64,000 bases of DNA from Luteolibacter sp. SL250 (lineage in GTDB: Bacteria; Verrucomicrobiota; Verrucomicrobiia; Verrucomicrobiales; Akkermansiaceae), in NCBI RefSeq assembly GCF_026625605.1, contig NZ_CP113054.1, positions 3,286,001-3,350,000 of the forward strand. The letters are read 5' to 3'. The translations under genes and the position numbers were made by a program. The notes under the pieces were generated by a model. The model saw only the letters and a list, made by a program, of their open reading frames with translations, was not told the DNA's origin and did no database searches. Shown one piece after another: positions 1 through 8,877 of this stretch (positions are counted from its first letter, which is position 1; each line of letters begins with the position of its first letter).

Positions 1-2109
1 CCGGTCCACCCATCACTCACCGCCATCAACAAGATCCATCCACCTGCCCGTTTCCTGCTCGGAGCGGCCCTCATTTTCTGGGGGCTGATGACGGAGCACA
101 TCGTCATCGCGGCGGTGATGGCCGTGGTTGTGGAGGCAGCCCACTGGCTGCGTCTGCGGTGGAACTTCGATGACACGGCGTACATCCGCGCCTGGCAACT
201 CACCCAGATTTCCGCCGCCTGCCTGGCCTTGTATGTGTGGCTGGAAGGCGACCGCCTCAGCGCCCTGCAACGTCTGATGTCCTGGCTGCCCGCGCTATTC
301 CTGCCGGTGCAGCTCGCCCAGATCTACGGCCTGAAGGACTCCATGCCGCTCAGCACCTTTTCCTTCTTCGCCCGCCAGCGGCAGTTGAGGAACCAGCGGC
401 TGGGACTGCGGGACACCTCGACACGCCTCAATTTCGGCAATGTGTTCTTCGTGTCCTGCCTGGTGGCCTCCACGCTCGGCACCTTCGCTGAAAGCGTCTG
501 GTTCCTTCCCGGGCTGCTGTTTCTCGTCGGCTGGGCCATCCTCGCCGTCCTGAGGACCAGATGGGCGCCCCTGGTGCTGGCTCTGGCATTCGCCGGAGGC
601 TTCGCCGTCGTCGGACAGACCTCACTGAAGATCGCCAATGACAAGCTCCTCCGCTACTACCGGGGTGGCCATGACGGTCCGCGCAACCCGAACGTGACGG
701 ACACCGCCATCGGCTCGCTGGGGGAGATCAAGCAAAGCCGGGACATCCAATGGCGGCTGCGGGTGAATGGCAAGGGAGCGCCTCCCACCCACCTGAAGAC
801 CATCGTCTTCAACAAGTACCGCAACGCGGAGTGGATCAACCAACGGGCGGAGGGCCGCGACAAGGATTTCGACTGGCTGGCCATCGACGAAGTCACCGAA
901 GGCTCAAACCAGTTCATCATCTCCCCCAGTGAGACGGACCCGCCGGTGGCGGAGAAGCTTCCCTCCTTCCGCCTCCGCGGCCGCGTGGAGGAGGAAAGCC
1001 AGCTCCCCCTGCCGGGGACCGCCGCCATCATCCACGACTTCAAGCTGGAGACCATCGACCACAATTCGATGGGGACGGTCCGCATCAACCCGTCGAACGC
1101 CATCATCGACGGCACCGTCTTCTGGAAACACCGCTCCACCATCGAGGTTCCTCCGGAGAGGCAGGACCTGGTCCTGCCAAAGCTTGAGGAAAGCACGATC
1201 CTCCGGATCGCGGCGGAGATCGGCCTGCTTGGTGAACCCACGCTGAAAGGCAAACTCGACCTGATCTCCGGCTGGTTCGCGCGGGAGTTCAAATACACGC
1301 GCTACTTGACGACTCCGGTGCCGGGTGAATTCTCATTCCGCAGGAAGAAAACGGACAACATGAGCCGGAGCAACGCGATCGCGTTCTTCCTCACCACCCA
1401 CCGCGAGGGTCATTGCGAATACTTCGCCACCGCCGCCTCCATGCTCCTGCGCGCGGCCGAAACACCCACCCGCTATGCCGTCGGCTTCTCGGTGAGGGAG
1501 GTGGATCCCCGGCGGGGTGAATTCATCATCCGCGGCACCCACGCCCATGCCTGGTGCCGGGTGTGGGATGAGGAGCAGTTACAGTGGATCGACTTCGACC
1601 CCACTCCCGGCAACTGGCTGGCCATGGAGGGTATCCGCCCGGACTGGAAACAGCCGTTCAAGGACTGGCTGCTGCGCATGCGGGAGGACTTCGCACTGTG
1701 GCGGACGGATGCGGAGAACCGGACCGGTCTCGCCATCGGTATGATGGTCTTCGGCGTCGTGGTCCTCATCTTCGTCGGCAGGAGATTGTGGAGATCGAAG
1801 CACATGGTGGGCACCACCGTTGCCGGACGTCCCTTGTTCACCATCACCCGCACTCCGTTGCACGATTTGGAACCGCTGGCCCGGAGGATTCTCGGCCCCC
1901 GCCCGCAGGGCCTCCCATTTTCCCAATGGCTGGCAGGTCTGCGCGACAAACTTCGGGATGCGGACCAACTGGATGAAGCCATCCTGCTCCACCAGCGTCT
2001 GCGTTATGATCCGGAGCCGCCCGGTTCCTCTCCGGAGGAGCGCTTGAGAGAGCTGGTGGATGACATCAGATTCCGTCTGAAGGAGGTCATGGAGGAGAGA
2101 AGGTCGTGA
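1..2109 (+). CDS. TgpA-like membrane transglutaminase (5' end missing)
   Basis: The frame is open from base 1 and its start lies outside the window; the first internal ATG is at 88. Numbered from that ATG, the first 200 residues hold several hydrophobic membrane segments, followed by a periplasmic region with a transglutaminase-like Cys-His-Asp triad: C443 in GHCEYFA, H487 in HAHAWC and D504 in DFDPTP. A last membrane helix at about residue 550 leads to a charged cytoplasmic tail. This is the architecture of TgpA/DUF3488 proteins, which usually travel with MoxR and DUF58 genes; such a pair lies 15 kb away on the other strand, not next to it. The substrate is unknown; a role in envelope protein processing is inferred from the family. 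Confidence 0.85.
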   Translation, partial: PVHPSLTAINKIHPPARFLLGAALIFWGLMTEHIVIAAVMAVVVEAAHWLRLRWNFDDTAYIRAWQLTQISAACLALYVWLEGDRLSALQRLMSWLPALFLPVQLAQIYGLKDSMPLSTFSFFARQRQLRNQRLGLRDTSTRLNFGNVFFVSCLVASTLGTFAESVWFLPGLLFLVGWAILAVLRTRWAPLVLALAFAGGFAVVGQTSLKIANDKLLRYYRGGHDGPRNPNVTDTAIGSLGEIKQSRDIQWRLRVNGKGAPPTHLKTIVFNKYRNAEWINQRAEGRDKDFDWLAIDEVTEGSNQFIISPSETDPPVAEKLPSFRLRGRVEEESQLPLPGTAAIIHDFKLETIDHNSMGTVRINPSNAIIDGTVFWKHRSTIEVPPERQDLVLPKLEESTILRIAAEIGLLGEPTLKGKLDLISGWFAREFKYTRYLTTPVPGEFSFRRKKTDNMSRSNAIAFFLTTHREGHCEYFATAASMLLRAAETPTRYAVGFSVREVDPRRGEFIIRGTHAHAWCRVWDEEQLQWIDFDPTPGNWLAMEGIRPDWKQPFKDWLLRMREDFALWRTDAENRTGLAIGMMVFGVVVLIFVGRRLWRSKHMVGTTVAGRPLFTITRTPLHDLEPLARRILGPRPQGLPFSQWLAGLRDKLRDADQLDEAILLHQRLRYDPEPPGSSPEERLRELVDDIRFRLKEVMEERRS

Positions 2110-2176
2110 GACCTTCGGCTGGGGGGAAGTCCATGGCGGGACTGGAGCCGTATTGAAAGAGGACGTCCACCCAGGC

Positions 2177-2218
2177 GAACCTCTCACGAGGTTCACTACG
2201 CCAAGAGGCCACGCTTGG
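2177..2218. repeat. Two tandem intergenic hairpins
   Basis: A perfect 7-bp inverted repeat (GAACCTC, loop TCAC, GAGGTTC, 2177-2194) is followed at once by a second hairpin (CCAAG at 2201-2205, CTTGG at 2214-2218). No T-run follows, so neither looks like a simple terminator. They fill the 181-base gap between the transglutaminase and the DUF3592 gene and look like a small dispersed palindromic element; copy number cannot be judged here. Confidence 0.45.
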
Positions 2219-2290
2219 AGGATTGATTTCCCATGACCTTCCATGGTATCCATTCCTGCCATGGCCCAACTGGCACCATGGAGGATCAAG

Positions 2291-3259
2291 ATGGTCCGCT
2301 GCATCATCTCCGTGCTGGCCATGGGAGTCGGCGGGCTGCTGGCATGGGCGGGCTGGTTCCACCAGATGGAGGACCACCGGAAGATCGCGGCGTGGACGAA
2401 GGTCCCCTGCACCATCCTCCGCTGGGACATGGAAGTCAGCGAAACCGTGTGGGGACCGAACCCGGTCCGCTACTGCCAGTACCGCTACGAATACAGAGGA
2501 AAGACCTACACCGGGCACAACTATGACGAAGCCACCGACTGGCCGGTGGACCTGCGGGATTTCGAGAAAGAGGGAGCCGCCGCCCGCCAGGGTCCGGCAT
2601 TCTGCTACGTGGATCCGGAAAGACCCACCGAAGCCAGCTTCCGGGGACCACGGATGTGGTTTCCATGGTCACTCGCGGGCGGCGGCTTGCTCCTCTGTGC
2701 CGCTGGTTTCATCTTTTTCATCCTCACCTTCATCCCGCGACGGCCGTTGCCACCGGAAGTTGCCGACCTGCGGATACGCCGCCGGGCGCTGTGTTTGATC
2801 GGTCTCGGACTCATGACGGCCGCCATCATCGTCGCCGGGAAACAGGACCTATGGGCAGCGGTCGAAGGCCAGTTGATGAGGTCGAAGTTGGTTCCGATCC
2901 CTGCGAAGATCGAAGCCACCGGTCTCTCCGAAGCACGCGGCACGGGAAAGAACCGGAACATCACCTACAACATGATGAGCGTGGTGTATTCCTACGAGCA
3001 TGGCGGCAGGACGTGGCATGCCGACCGCTGGCATCACCATGAGGTCCACAGGATCGGCGGCAGCAAGGAGGATGCGAAGGAAACGCTTTCCCAATATCCA
3101 CGCGGGAAGGAGGTCACCGCGTGGGTCCATCCGCAGCGTCCTTGGATTGGCACTCTCGACAAAGGCCTGTCATGGTCCCTGGCTTGGGCGGTGATGCCAC
3201 TCACCCTGTTCTTCGGCGGGTTGCACGCGTTCCGGGCGGGCTGGAAGCTGAAGCGTTGA
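2291..3259 (+). CDS. DUF3592-type membrane protein
   Basis: I place the start at ATG 2291 because GGAGGA sits five bases upstream; an upstream in-frame start at 2243 has no ribosome site. The protein of about 322 residues has an N-terminal membrane helix, then a region with the pattern W..VPC.I.......Y..YRYEYRGKTY, typical of DUF3592. A second pair of membrane helices follows, then a second similar soluble block ending in a YSYEHGGRTW motif, and a C-terminal helix. It thus looks like two DUF3592 units in tandem. DUF3592 proteins have no agreed function. It is convergent with the ferritin-like gene, nine bases away. Confidence 0.75.
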   Translation: MVRCIISVLAMGVGGLLAWAGWFHQMEDHRKIAAWTKVPCTILRWDMEVSETVWGPNPVRYCQYRYEYRGKTYTGHNYDEATDWPVDLRDFEKEGAAARQGPAFCYVDPERPTEASFRGPRMWFPWSLAGGGLLLCAAGFIFFILTFIPRRPLPPEVADLRIRRRALCLIGLGLMTAAIIVAGKQDLWAAVEGQLMRSKLVPIPAKIEATGLSEARGTGKNRNITYNMMSVVYSYEHGGRTWHADRWHHHEVHRIGGSKEDAKETLSQYPRGKEVTAWVHPQRPWIGTLDKGLSWSLAWAVMPLTLFFGGLHAFRAGWKLKR

Positions 3260-3268
3260 TCGCCTTCT

Positions 3269-4039
3269 TCAGCCGCAGAGTCCGCCGATCCTCGCAGAGA
3301 TCCTCCGCCTCATGCGCCGGATGTTCCGTGACCAGGCGGTTTCTTTCCTCACCTGCCTGATGAAGGTTCCCGCATCCCGCCAGATGGTCCGGTAGAACTC
3401 CGCATCCGTCCCGCCCAGCCCGACCACCGCGCCGCGGTGATTCACCCACAGCACGGTCCCGGCCACCAGCGCGCGCAGCCGGAACATCCCCGCCCACAAC
3501 AGGCCATATGGCCGCGCTCCCGCAGCCTCAGCCGCCAGACGTGCCCGGTGGAAGGCGATGTGGCCGGTTTCATCCCGGATGATGAGATCGCACATGCCGC
3601 GCAAGGCAGCGTCCTCCCCGTGTTTGCGGAGCATCTTGTAATATACGTTGCTGACGATTTCCGTGCCGAGCAGCGCCTGTAGTTCGAAGCGAACACCGAG
3701 GAATTTCCTCACCGCACAGAACAGCGAAAAACTCCAGTGTTCCTGGATCTCCTCACCACCCAGGCGCTTCAGCATGTCACCCAGCAGCCGCGAGTGCTCC
3801 CTCTCCTCCTTGAACCAGAGATCGACCACCCGCTTTATCGCCGGGTCCGAAAGGTAGCGCTCACGGTTCCAGGCGATGAGGTAGGCGGGTCCGCCACCAT
3901 CCCCCAGTTGGAACTGCTGGATGGAACGCGTGAGTTTTTCCAAGGTGCCACCGGTGACCTCAAGTGGTGCCTGCCAGTCCGGCTCCGGCCGGTGTCTTCC
4001 GTTGTTTTCAAAATGCCTGACCCATTTCTGATAGTTCAT
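3269..4039 (-). CDS. Ferritin-like di-iron protein
   Basis: This 256-residue protein has two ExxH signatures spaced as in the ferritin-like/rubrerythrin fold: E79..H82 in EEREHSRLL and E157..H160 in RDETGHIAFH, with further acidic candidates at E60, E119 and E127. It has no CxxC rubredoxin domain, so it is not a classical rubrerythrin. The four-helix di-iron fold can support oxidase, oxygenase or desaturase chemistry; the substrate cannot be read from sequence. The last 60 residues are very basic and rich in Arg. It stands alone, convergent with the preceding gene and divergent from the secreted protein at 4164. Confidence 0.7.
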   Translation of the reverse strand: MNYQKWVRHFENNGRHRPEPDWQAPLEVTGGTLEKLTRSIQQFQLGDGGGPAYLIAWNRERYLSDPAIKRVVDLWFKEEREHSRLLGDMLKRLGGEEIQEHWSFSLFCAVRKFLGVRFELQALLGTEIVSNVYYKMLRKHGEDAALRGMCDLIIRDETGHIAFHRARLAAEAAGARPYGLLWAGMFRLRALVAGTVLWVNHRGAVVGLGGTDAEFYRTIWRDAGTFIRQVRKETAWSRNIRRMRRRISARIGGLCG

Positions 4040-4163
4040 GTCGTTGCGGGGTTACGGGTCAAAGGTCTGTTAGGAATGCGGAGGCTTGATGCGAGGTCGG
4101 TGAAGATTCCGTGAAAAGGACTGCCTGGATTGACGGAGATTTACCATTTTCATTGAATATTCT

Positions 4164-4946
4164 TTGTATTTCCATTGTATATCCTTAACCACCAAATCCC
4201 AGCCCGTGCCCTTCCCTTTCCCCATCCTGTTATTGCTCGTCCTGAGCTGCCTTCCGAGTCAGGCGCAGCTCTATCCCGTCGCGGTCACCGTTGTACCCTA
4301 TGCCGCCGCCATTCCCGAAGGAGGCAGTCTCCAGATGACGGCCCGGCTTGTTTATAACAATGGAGGTTCCGCGCCCATCGAGCCTTCACGGGTCCAATGG
4401 CGCGTCAACTCGGTCGATCCGGCCTACATCAGCAGCACCGGCATGTTGATCGCATCCGCCGTCCACAAGGACACCCAGATCACCATCCACGCGGTCTATG
4501 CGGGTTACCAAGGTTTCATCCCGGCGTTCATCCGGAACACCCAGCCCGACAACTACGGAAGCTACGCGGGCGACGGCCTTGAGGATGGCTGGCAGGTGGA
4601 GCATTTCGGGCTGGATCATCCGCAGGCCTCCCCGCTTTCCGATCCGGATGGGGACGAACAGAACAATCTTTTCGAATACACCGCGGGAACTTCACCAAGG
4701 GACCGATACTCAAAGCTCGTCTTCGCCGTGCTGCGCGCTCCGTCGCAGCCAACCCATCGGAAGATCGAAATCCATCCGATCCTCGCCGACCGTGCCTACC
4801 AACTGCAGCACAGCCCCGATCTCACCCCGGCCTCATGGAAACCGGTGGCCGCAACACCGGTCGATACCGGAAGCCACAGGGTCATCACCGACACGGACGC
4901 GGCCGGTGCCAGCCGCTTCTACCGGGTGATCGTCACGAAACCGTGA
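4164..4946 (+). CDS. Secreted Ig-like protein with DPDGDE calcium motif
   Basis: No ATG is available at the 5' end: the start is either TTG at 4164 or GTG at 4206. The second gives a hydrophobic leader ending in PSQAQ, a likely signal peptidase I site. The mature part begins with a bacterial Ig-like fold (about residues 45-125), then GDGLEDGWQVEHFG followed by DPDGDEQNNLFEY, the type-3-thrombospondin-like calcium motif common in secreted verrucomicrobial proteins. A small C-terminal beta domain ends with SRFYRVIV. Role unknown. The start call is uncertain. Confidence 0.6.
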   Translation: MYFHCISLTTKSQPVPFPFPILLLLVLSCLPSQAQLYPVAVTVVPYAAAIPEGGSLQMTARLVYNNGGSAPIEPSRVQWRVNSVDPAYISSTGMLIASAVHKDTQITIHAVYAGYQGFIPAFIRNTQPDNYGSYAGDGLEDGWQVEHFGLDHPQASPLSDPDGDEQNNLFEYTAGTSPRDRYSKLVFAVLRAPSQPTHRKIEIHPILADRAYQLQHSPDLTPASWKPVAATPVDTGSHRVITDTDAAGASRFYRVIVTKP

Positions 4947-4993
4947 GACAATGCCGCGTTGACGGAGATGCCGGGGAAGGATTCGCTCTACGG

Positions 4994-5872
4994 ATGCCGG
5001 TCAAACCCATCCTCACCGTCCTGCTCCTGCTTTCAGCCATCGCCCACGCATCCGAACCGCTGCGGGTGCTGTGCTTCAACCTCCGCTACATCAATAAAGG
5101 CGATACCGGCGACCGCACCTGGACCGCACGCAGGGACCAGGCGGCGGAAGTGATCCTGAAGGACAAGCCCGATCTCATCGGCATCCAGGAAGGACTGCGG
5201 CCCATGCTGGATGACATCGCGGAAAGGGTGCCCGGCTACGTCGAGATCGGCGGCGGGCGTGAGGATGGACTGGCGAAGGGGGAATACACCGCGCTGCTGG
5301 TGAGGGCGGACCGTTTCACCATCCAGCAGTCCGGGACCTTCTGGCTGTCGGACACACCGGAAGCCATCGCCTCCACCACCTGGGGGAACCAGGTGGTGCG
5401 GATCTGCACATGGGCGAAGCTCTATGACCGCACCACCAAGCGGGCGTTCCATTTCTTCAACACGCACCTGGACCACCAGACTCCCCTCGCCCGGCAGAAG
5501 GGCACGGAGCTGATCGTCTCCCGCATGGCAGCGTGCGGGGCGGACGGCCCGTTCATCCTGACCGGGGATCTCAACGCCCGTCCGGAAGATCCCCTGCACG
5601 GACTCCTCACCACCGGCCCTTGTGGCCTGGTGGATGTGTGGGCCGCGCTGCACCCGGGCGCGACACCGGAGGAATCCGTGACCGCACACTCCTTCATCGG
5701 AAAACCGGATGGATCACGCATCGACTACATCTATGCCTCGAAGGCATTCACGCCGGTCGATTCGGAGGTGCTGAGGACGAACATCAACGGCGTCTATCCG
5801 TCGGATCACTATCCGGTCCGGGCGACGCTGGCATTTCCGACGGATCAGCCGGTGGTCGCGCCGGCGGAGTGA
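4994..5872 (+). CDS. Secreted endonuclease/exonuclease/phosphatase family hydrolase
   Basis: About 292 residues. An N-terminal signal peptide (MPVKPILTVLLLLSAIAHA) is followed by the full EEP fold: LRVLCFNLRY, IGIQEG with the metal-binding Glu, FNTHLDH, GDLNARPED and the terminal SDHYPVRA with the catalytic Asp-His pair. EEP enzymes cut phosphodiesters or phosphomonoesters with Mg2+; the export signal suggests an extracellular nuclease or a phosphatase acting on sugar or lipid phosphates. The start is ATG 4994, which directly precedes the signal peptide. The 3' end overlaps the convergent methyltransferase gene by 28 bases. Confidence 0.85.
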   Translation: MPVKPILTVLLLLSAIAHASEPLRVLCFNLRYINKGDTGDRTWTARRDQAAEVILKDKPDLIGIQEGLRPMLDDIAERVPGYVEIGGGREDGLAKGEYTALLVRADRFTIQQSGTFWLSDTPEAIASTTWGNQVVRICTWAKLYDRTTKRAFHFFNTHLDHQTPLARQKGTELIVSRMAACGADGPFILTGDLNARPEDPLHGLLTTGPCGLVDVWAALHPGATPEESVTAHSFIGKPDGSRIDYIYASKAFTPVDSEVLRTNINGVYPSDHYPVRATLAFPTDQPVVAPAE

Positions 5873-6735
5873 CCGCCGTGCGCCTCGCCATCGCGGAAGC
5901 CGAATCCACGGCGCACGGCCGCCATTTCCGCGGTCAGGCGTCCGTTCTGCCCGCGCACGATGAACGGGGCCTCCTCCGTGGTTTCACCATTGAAATCCTC
6001 CGGCAACCGGCAGGCGAAAAGCGTGAACAGCGGCTCCAACGTCTCGCGCGGCACCACATCTCGCATCCTCACGATCTTCAGCCCGGAAGAAAGGATGCCG
6101 TCGATCCCGCGTTGCCGCTGGCGGGTGGGGAAACAGACGACGAACCATCCGCCCGGTGCCAGGTGCTTCACCGCTGCCTTCGCGTAGTCGGAAATGTCGC
6201 CGCGCAGCTCGAATCGCGCGTGCGCTTTCTGCGAGTCCTGCGGCACCACGCCGGTCCCTTCCGGAAAGTACGGAGGACTGCCGGTGATGAGCGGAAACTT
6301 TTCCGTAAGGGAGAGGTCGCGCAGGTCGCCCAGCGAGTGATCCACACGACCGAGCAGGCCATTGCAGCGGAGGTTCGATTGGAGAAGCCGGTAGCTGATC
6401 TCCTGGGCCTCCACGCAGGTCAGGCACGCGTCTTTGCCCATCCCCCACAGGGTCAGCAGGCCCACCGTGCCGATGCCGGTGCCGAGGTCGAGGTGGCGGT
6501 CCACCTTTGGCGATGACTGGAGCGCATACCACGCCGTCAGCACGTCATCCGCGGAGTGACGGTGCCCCTTCAGCCGTTGCGCGATGAGCCAACCCGCCTC
6601 CGCCCCGGAGTCATCCGCGAGCACGTCGCCATCCGCACCCACCGGCCCGGTCAGCGCGTCGAGCGTGATCCGCTCCCCGAACTCCCCTTCCAACAGGAGC
6701 CGTTCCTTCCGCCATTCTTCCATTTCAGCCGACAT
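5845..6735 (-). CDS. TrmN6-like SAM-dependent methyltransferase
   Basis: A Rossmann-fold methyltransferase of 296 residues. It has the TrmN6-type entry motif HSADDVLTAW, the SAM-binding DLGTGIGTVGLL and the N6-adenine catalytic motif as GSPPYFP (N of NPPY replaced by S). By family it would methylate adenine in RNA, most likely A37 of tRNA1-Val, but the altered NPPY makes substrate and activity less certain. The extra 40 C-terminal residues are Gly/His-rich and overlap the opposite gene, so this tail may be poorly constrained. It is divergent from the sigma-factor gene. Confidence 0.75.
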   Translation of the reverse strand: MSAEMEEWRKERLLLEGEFGERITLDALTGPVGADGDVLADDSGAEAGWLIAQRLKGHRHSADDVLTAWYALQSSPKVDRHLDLGTGIGTVGLLTLWGMGKDACLTCVEAQEISYRLLQSNLRCNGLLGRVDHSLGDLRDLSLTEKFPLITGSPPYFPEGTGVVPQDSQKAHARFELRGDISDYAKAAVKHLAPGGWFVVCFPTRQRQRGIDGILSSGLKIVRMRDVVPRETLEPLFTLFACRLPEDFNGETTEEAPFIVRGQNGRLTAEMAAVRRGFGFRDGEAHGGHSAGATTG

Positions 6736-6796
6736 CGCTGGCGGCAGGGAAAGCAGACCCAGGCGACCAACTCAAGCCCCGGAGGACGGGAAATTT

Positions 6797-6837
6797 TTTT
6801 GTCCGCTTTTCCGGCCTGGCGGTGTCTTCTGGATATG
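6797..6837 (+). promoter_or_regulatory. Candidate promoter of the tailed sigma-factor gene
   Basis: An AT-rich block ending in a run of seven T (6794-6800) is followed by GTCCGC at 6801 and GTCTTC at 6824, separated by 17 bases, immediately before ATG 6835. If these are -35 and -10 elements of an autoregulated ECF promoter, the transcript would start at or next to the ATG and be leaderless. This is inferred from position and spacing only. Confidence 0.3.
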
Positions 6838-8877
6838 ATGGCGGATGATTCCCACAACCTGTTGCTCCGTTTCTCCCGCCACCGCTCCGACGAGGCGATC
6901 CGAACGCTGGTCCAGCGCCACTCGCCGCTGGTCTTCGCCACGGCGCTCCGGCGTCTGAACGGAGACCACAGCGCGGCTCAGGATGTCACCCAGGAGGTTT
7001 TCACCCTGCTGGCGCGGAAGGCAGCCACGCTGCAGGGCGTGTTTGTCTCAGGCTGGCTCCACCGGCAGGCATGCCGCCGCGCCGCCAACCACGTGCGCAC
7101 GGAACAACGCAGGAGGCAGCGGGAGAAGATCGCGGGGGAGGCCATGGACACCACCACCGGCACAGGCGACTCCCCTTTCCTTTTCCGGGAACTGGATGAG
7201 GCGCTGCTGAAACTACCCGCCCCGGAGCACGACGCGGTCATCCTGCGGTTCTTCGAAGGAAAGGACTACCGCCAACTGGGGCTGCGGCTGGGCATCACCG
7301 AGGAAGCCGCCCGCAAGCGGGTGAAGCGTTCGCTCGATCGGCTGGGTGGCATTTTGGGGAAACGCGGACAGGCCCTCACCGGAGGGGCGCTGGAGGTGAA
7401 GCTGCTCGGGATGGAGTCCCCGCCGATTCCGGAAGCTCTTGTCAGGAGCCTCTCCGCGAATGCGGCGAAGACCGGGACGGGAAGCTCCACCGCCGTTGCT
7501 TTCCTCAAGCCCGTTCTCACCGGATCCCTGCTGGCCTCCCTGGCCGCCGGCGGCACCTTGTCGATGCAACTGCTGCGGCAGGAGCCGGAGAAAACGCCTG
7601 CCGCATCCCCCACCACGGCCCGCGAACGCCGGGAAAGGACGGATACTTACACCACCCTGCCCGCAGGCTCTCCGCTGGAGGCCATCATCAGCGAGATCAA
7701 GCGCCTGAAATCCGGTCCCGCCCACACGCTGACACGCCTTCAACTGGATACACTGCTGGAGAGGATCAGCATCGAACAGATCCCGGATTTCATGGCTCTC
7801 GCGGAGGAACGCCTCAACCCATCCGAACAGGCGGCCGCCTATGAACCGCTGCTGAAGCGGTGGGCCGCGAAAGATCCCAATGCCGCCCTCACCCATGTGC
7901 TCCAGTCCGGCATCGCGGCACGAAGGGACGGAGCGATCTGGGGAAACACCCTGCTGGGCAACTTGCTCACCTCCTGGCTGGAACGCAGCAGGGACGCGCC
8001 AGCCGCATGGCTCATCGCCAACCAGGATCATCCGTTCCTGAGGCCGGGAGGAGAAGGAGAGAAGCTCGTGGGCGACATCTCGAAGGGCTATTACCTGCAC
8101 GGGAACCACGCCGCCGTTTTCCACCTCATCGATGCGCTGCATTTCCGCGAAGCGAAGATGAACGCCTTCCAGAGCATTGCCGGAGAGGGTTCGATGTGGG
8201 TGATGAACGGCAAAGGGAAAGCGGAACGGTGGATGAAGTTCCACCGGGCGCTCGAACACTACGGCGATCCCGCGTTGAAAGAAGAGTTCTCAATCCGCTT
8301 CTGGCAGAATCTCGCCAGCATGGAATTTCCCGACCTGCAGGAGGCGATGAAAGACATGAACCCCAGAGAGAGATTCCAGGCTTCGCTCGGTGTGCTTTCC
8401 TCGGTTGCGTATCCGAAAAACACCTATGATGAATCAGGAAACCTGAAGGATCGATCCTTCAAGAAAGTCATTGACCGTGAACAACGGGAGGTCGCTGCCA
8501 TTGAGGCGGGCGCGGCGGCGGGATACACCCACCAACAAACGCTCCCGCTGGCCGGAGACGCACTCAGCCGTGTCCTCAATGACACGGAATTTGGAAATTG
8601 GATCTCGAAACACCCGGAACTGGACCTGGATGACTCCATCTTGCGGCGCATCCGCTCCGAGCTCGCTGCGAACGGAGGACGCATCGACGATCCGAAGGAA
8701 GCGATCAGCCTCCGCTGGGCCGCCATGATCCGGGATCCGGAGCTCCGCCTGAGCACGGCCCGCGCGGCATTCATCAGGCTCCTGGCGGTGAAGCCGGAAC
8801 TGGCATCGAAGAACCTGGCATTGTTGCCGGAGGAGCTTTCAGCGGACCTCAACCCCATGATGCCAACCACACCATGA
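6835..8877 (+). CDS. ECF-type sigma-70 factor with membrane-tethered C-terminal tail
   Basis: The 680-residue protein starts at ATG 6835 (or 6838). Residues 20-95 are sigma region 2 (AQDVTQEVFTLLARKA, then a WLHRQACRRAANH helix). Residues 120-170 are sigma region 4, with LPAPEHDAVILRFFEG and the helix-turn-helix YRQLGLRLGITEEAARKRV. Ordinary ECF factors end here; this one continues through a membrane helix at about 220-243 into some 435 more residues, predicted to be helical and outside the cytoplasm. The tail contains repeats such as LLKRWAAKDPNAAL. The next gene overlaps by ATGA and has the same kind of repeat. I infer a sigma factor with a built-in sensory or anti-sigma-like domain. Confidence 0.85.
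   Translation: MMADDSHNLLLRFSRHRSDEAIRTLVQRHSPLVFATALRRLNGDHSAAQDVTQEVFTLLARKAATLQGVFVSGWLHRQACRRAANHVRTEQRRRQREKIAGEAMDTTTGTGDSPFLFRELDEALLKLPAPEHDAVILRFFEGKDYRQLGLRLGITEEAARKRVKRSLDRLGGILGKRGQALTGGALEVKLLGMESPPIPEALVRSLSANAAKTGTGSSTAVAFLKPVLTGSLLASLAAGGTLSMQLLRQEPEKTPAASPTTARERRERTDTYTTLPAGSPLEAIISEIKRLKSGPAHTLTRLQLDTLLERISIEQIPDFMALAEERLNPSEQAAAYEPLLKRWAAKDPNAALTHVLQSGIAARRDGAIWGNTLLGNLLTSWLERSRDAPAAWLIANQDHPFLRPGGEGEKLVGDISKGYYLHGNHAAVFHLIDALHFREAKMNAFQSIAGEGSMWVMNGKGKAERWMKFHRALEHYGDPALKEEFSIRFWQNLASMEFPDLQEAMKDMNPRERFQASLGVLSSVAYPKNTYDESGNLKDRSFKKVIDREQREVAAIEAGAAAGYTHQQTLPLAGDALSRVLNDTEFGNWISKHPELDLDDSILRRIRSELAANGGRIDDPKEAISLRWAAMIRDPELRLSTARAAFIRLLAVKPELASKNLALLPEELSADLNPMMPTTP

Noticed and set aside
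4835..4993. Upstream extension of the EEP hydrolase
   Set aside because: It overlaps the preceding gene in another frame, and the signal peptide begins at ATG 4994.
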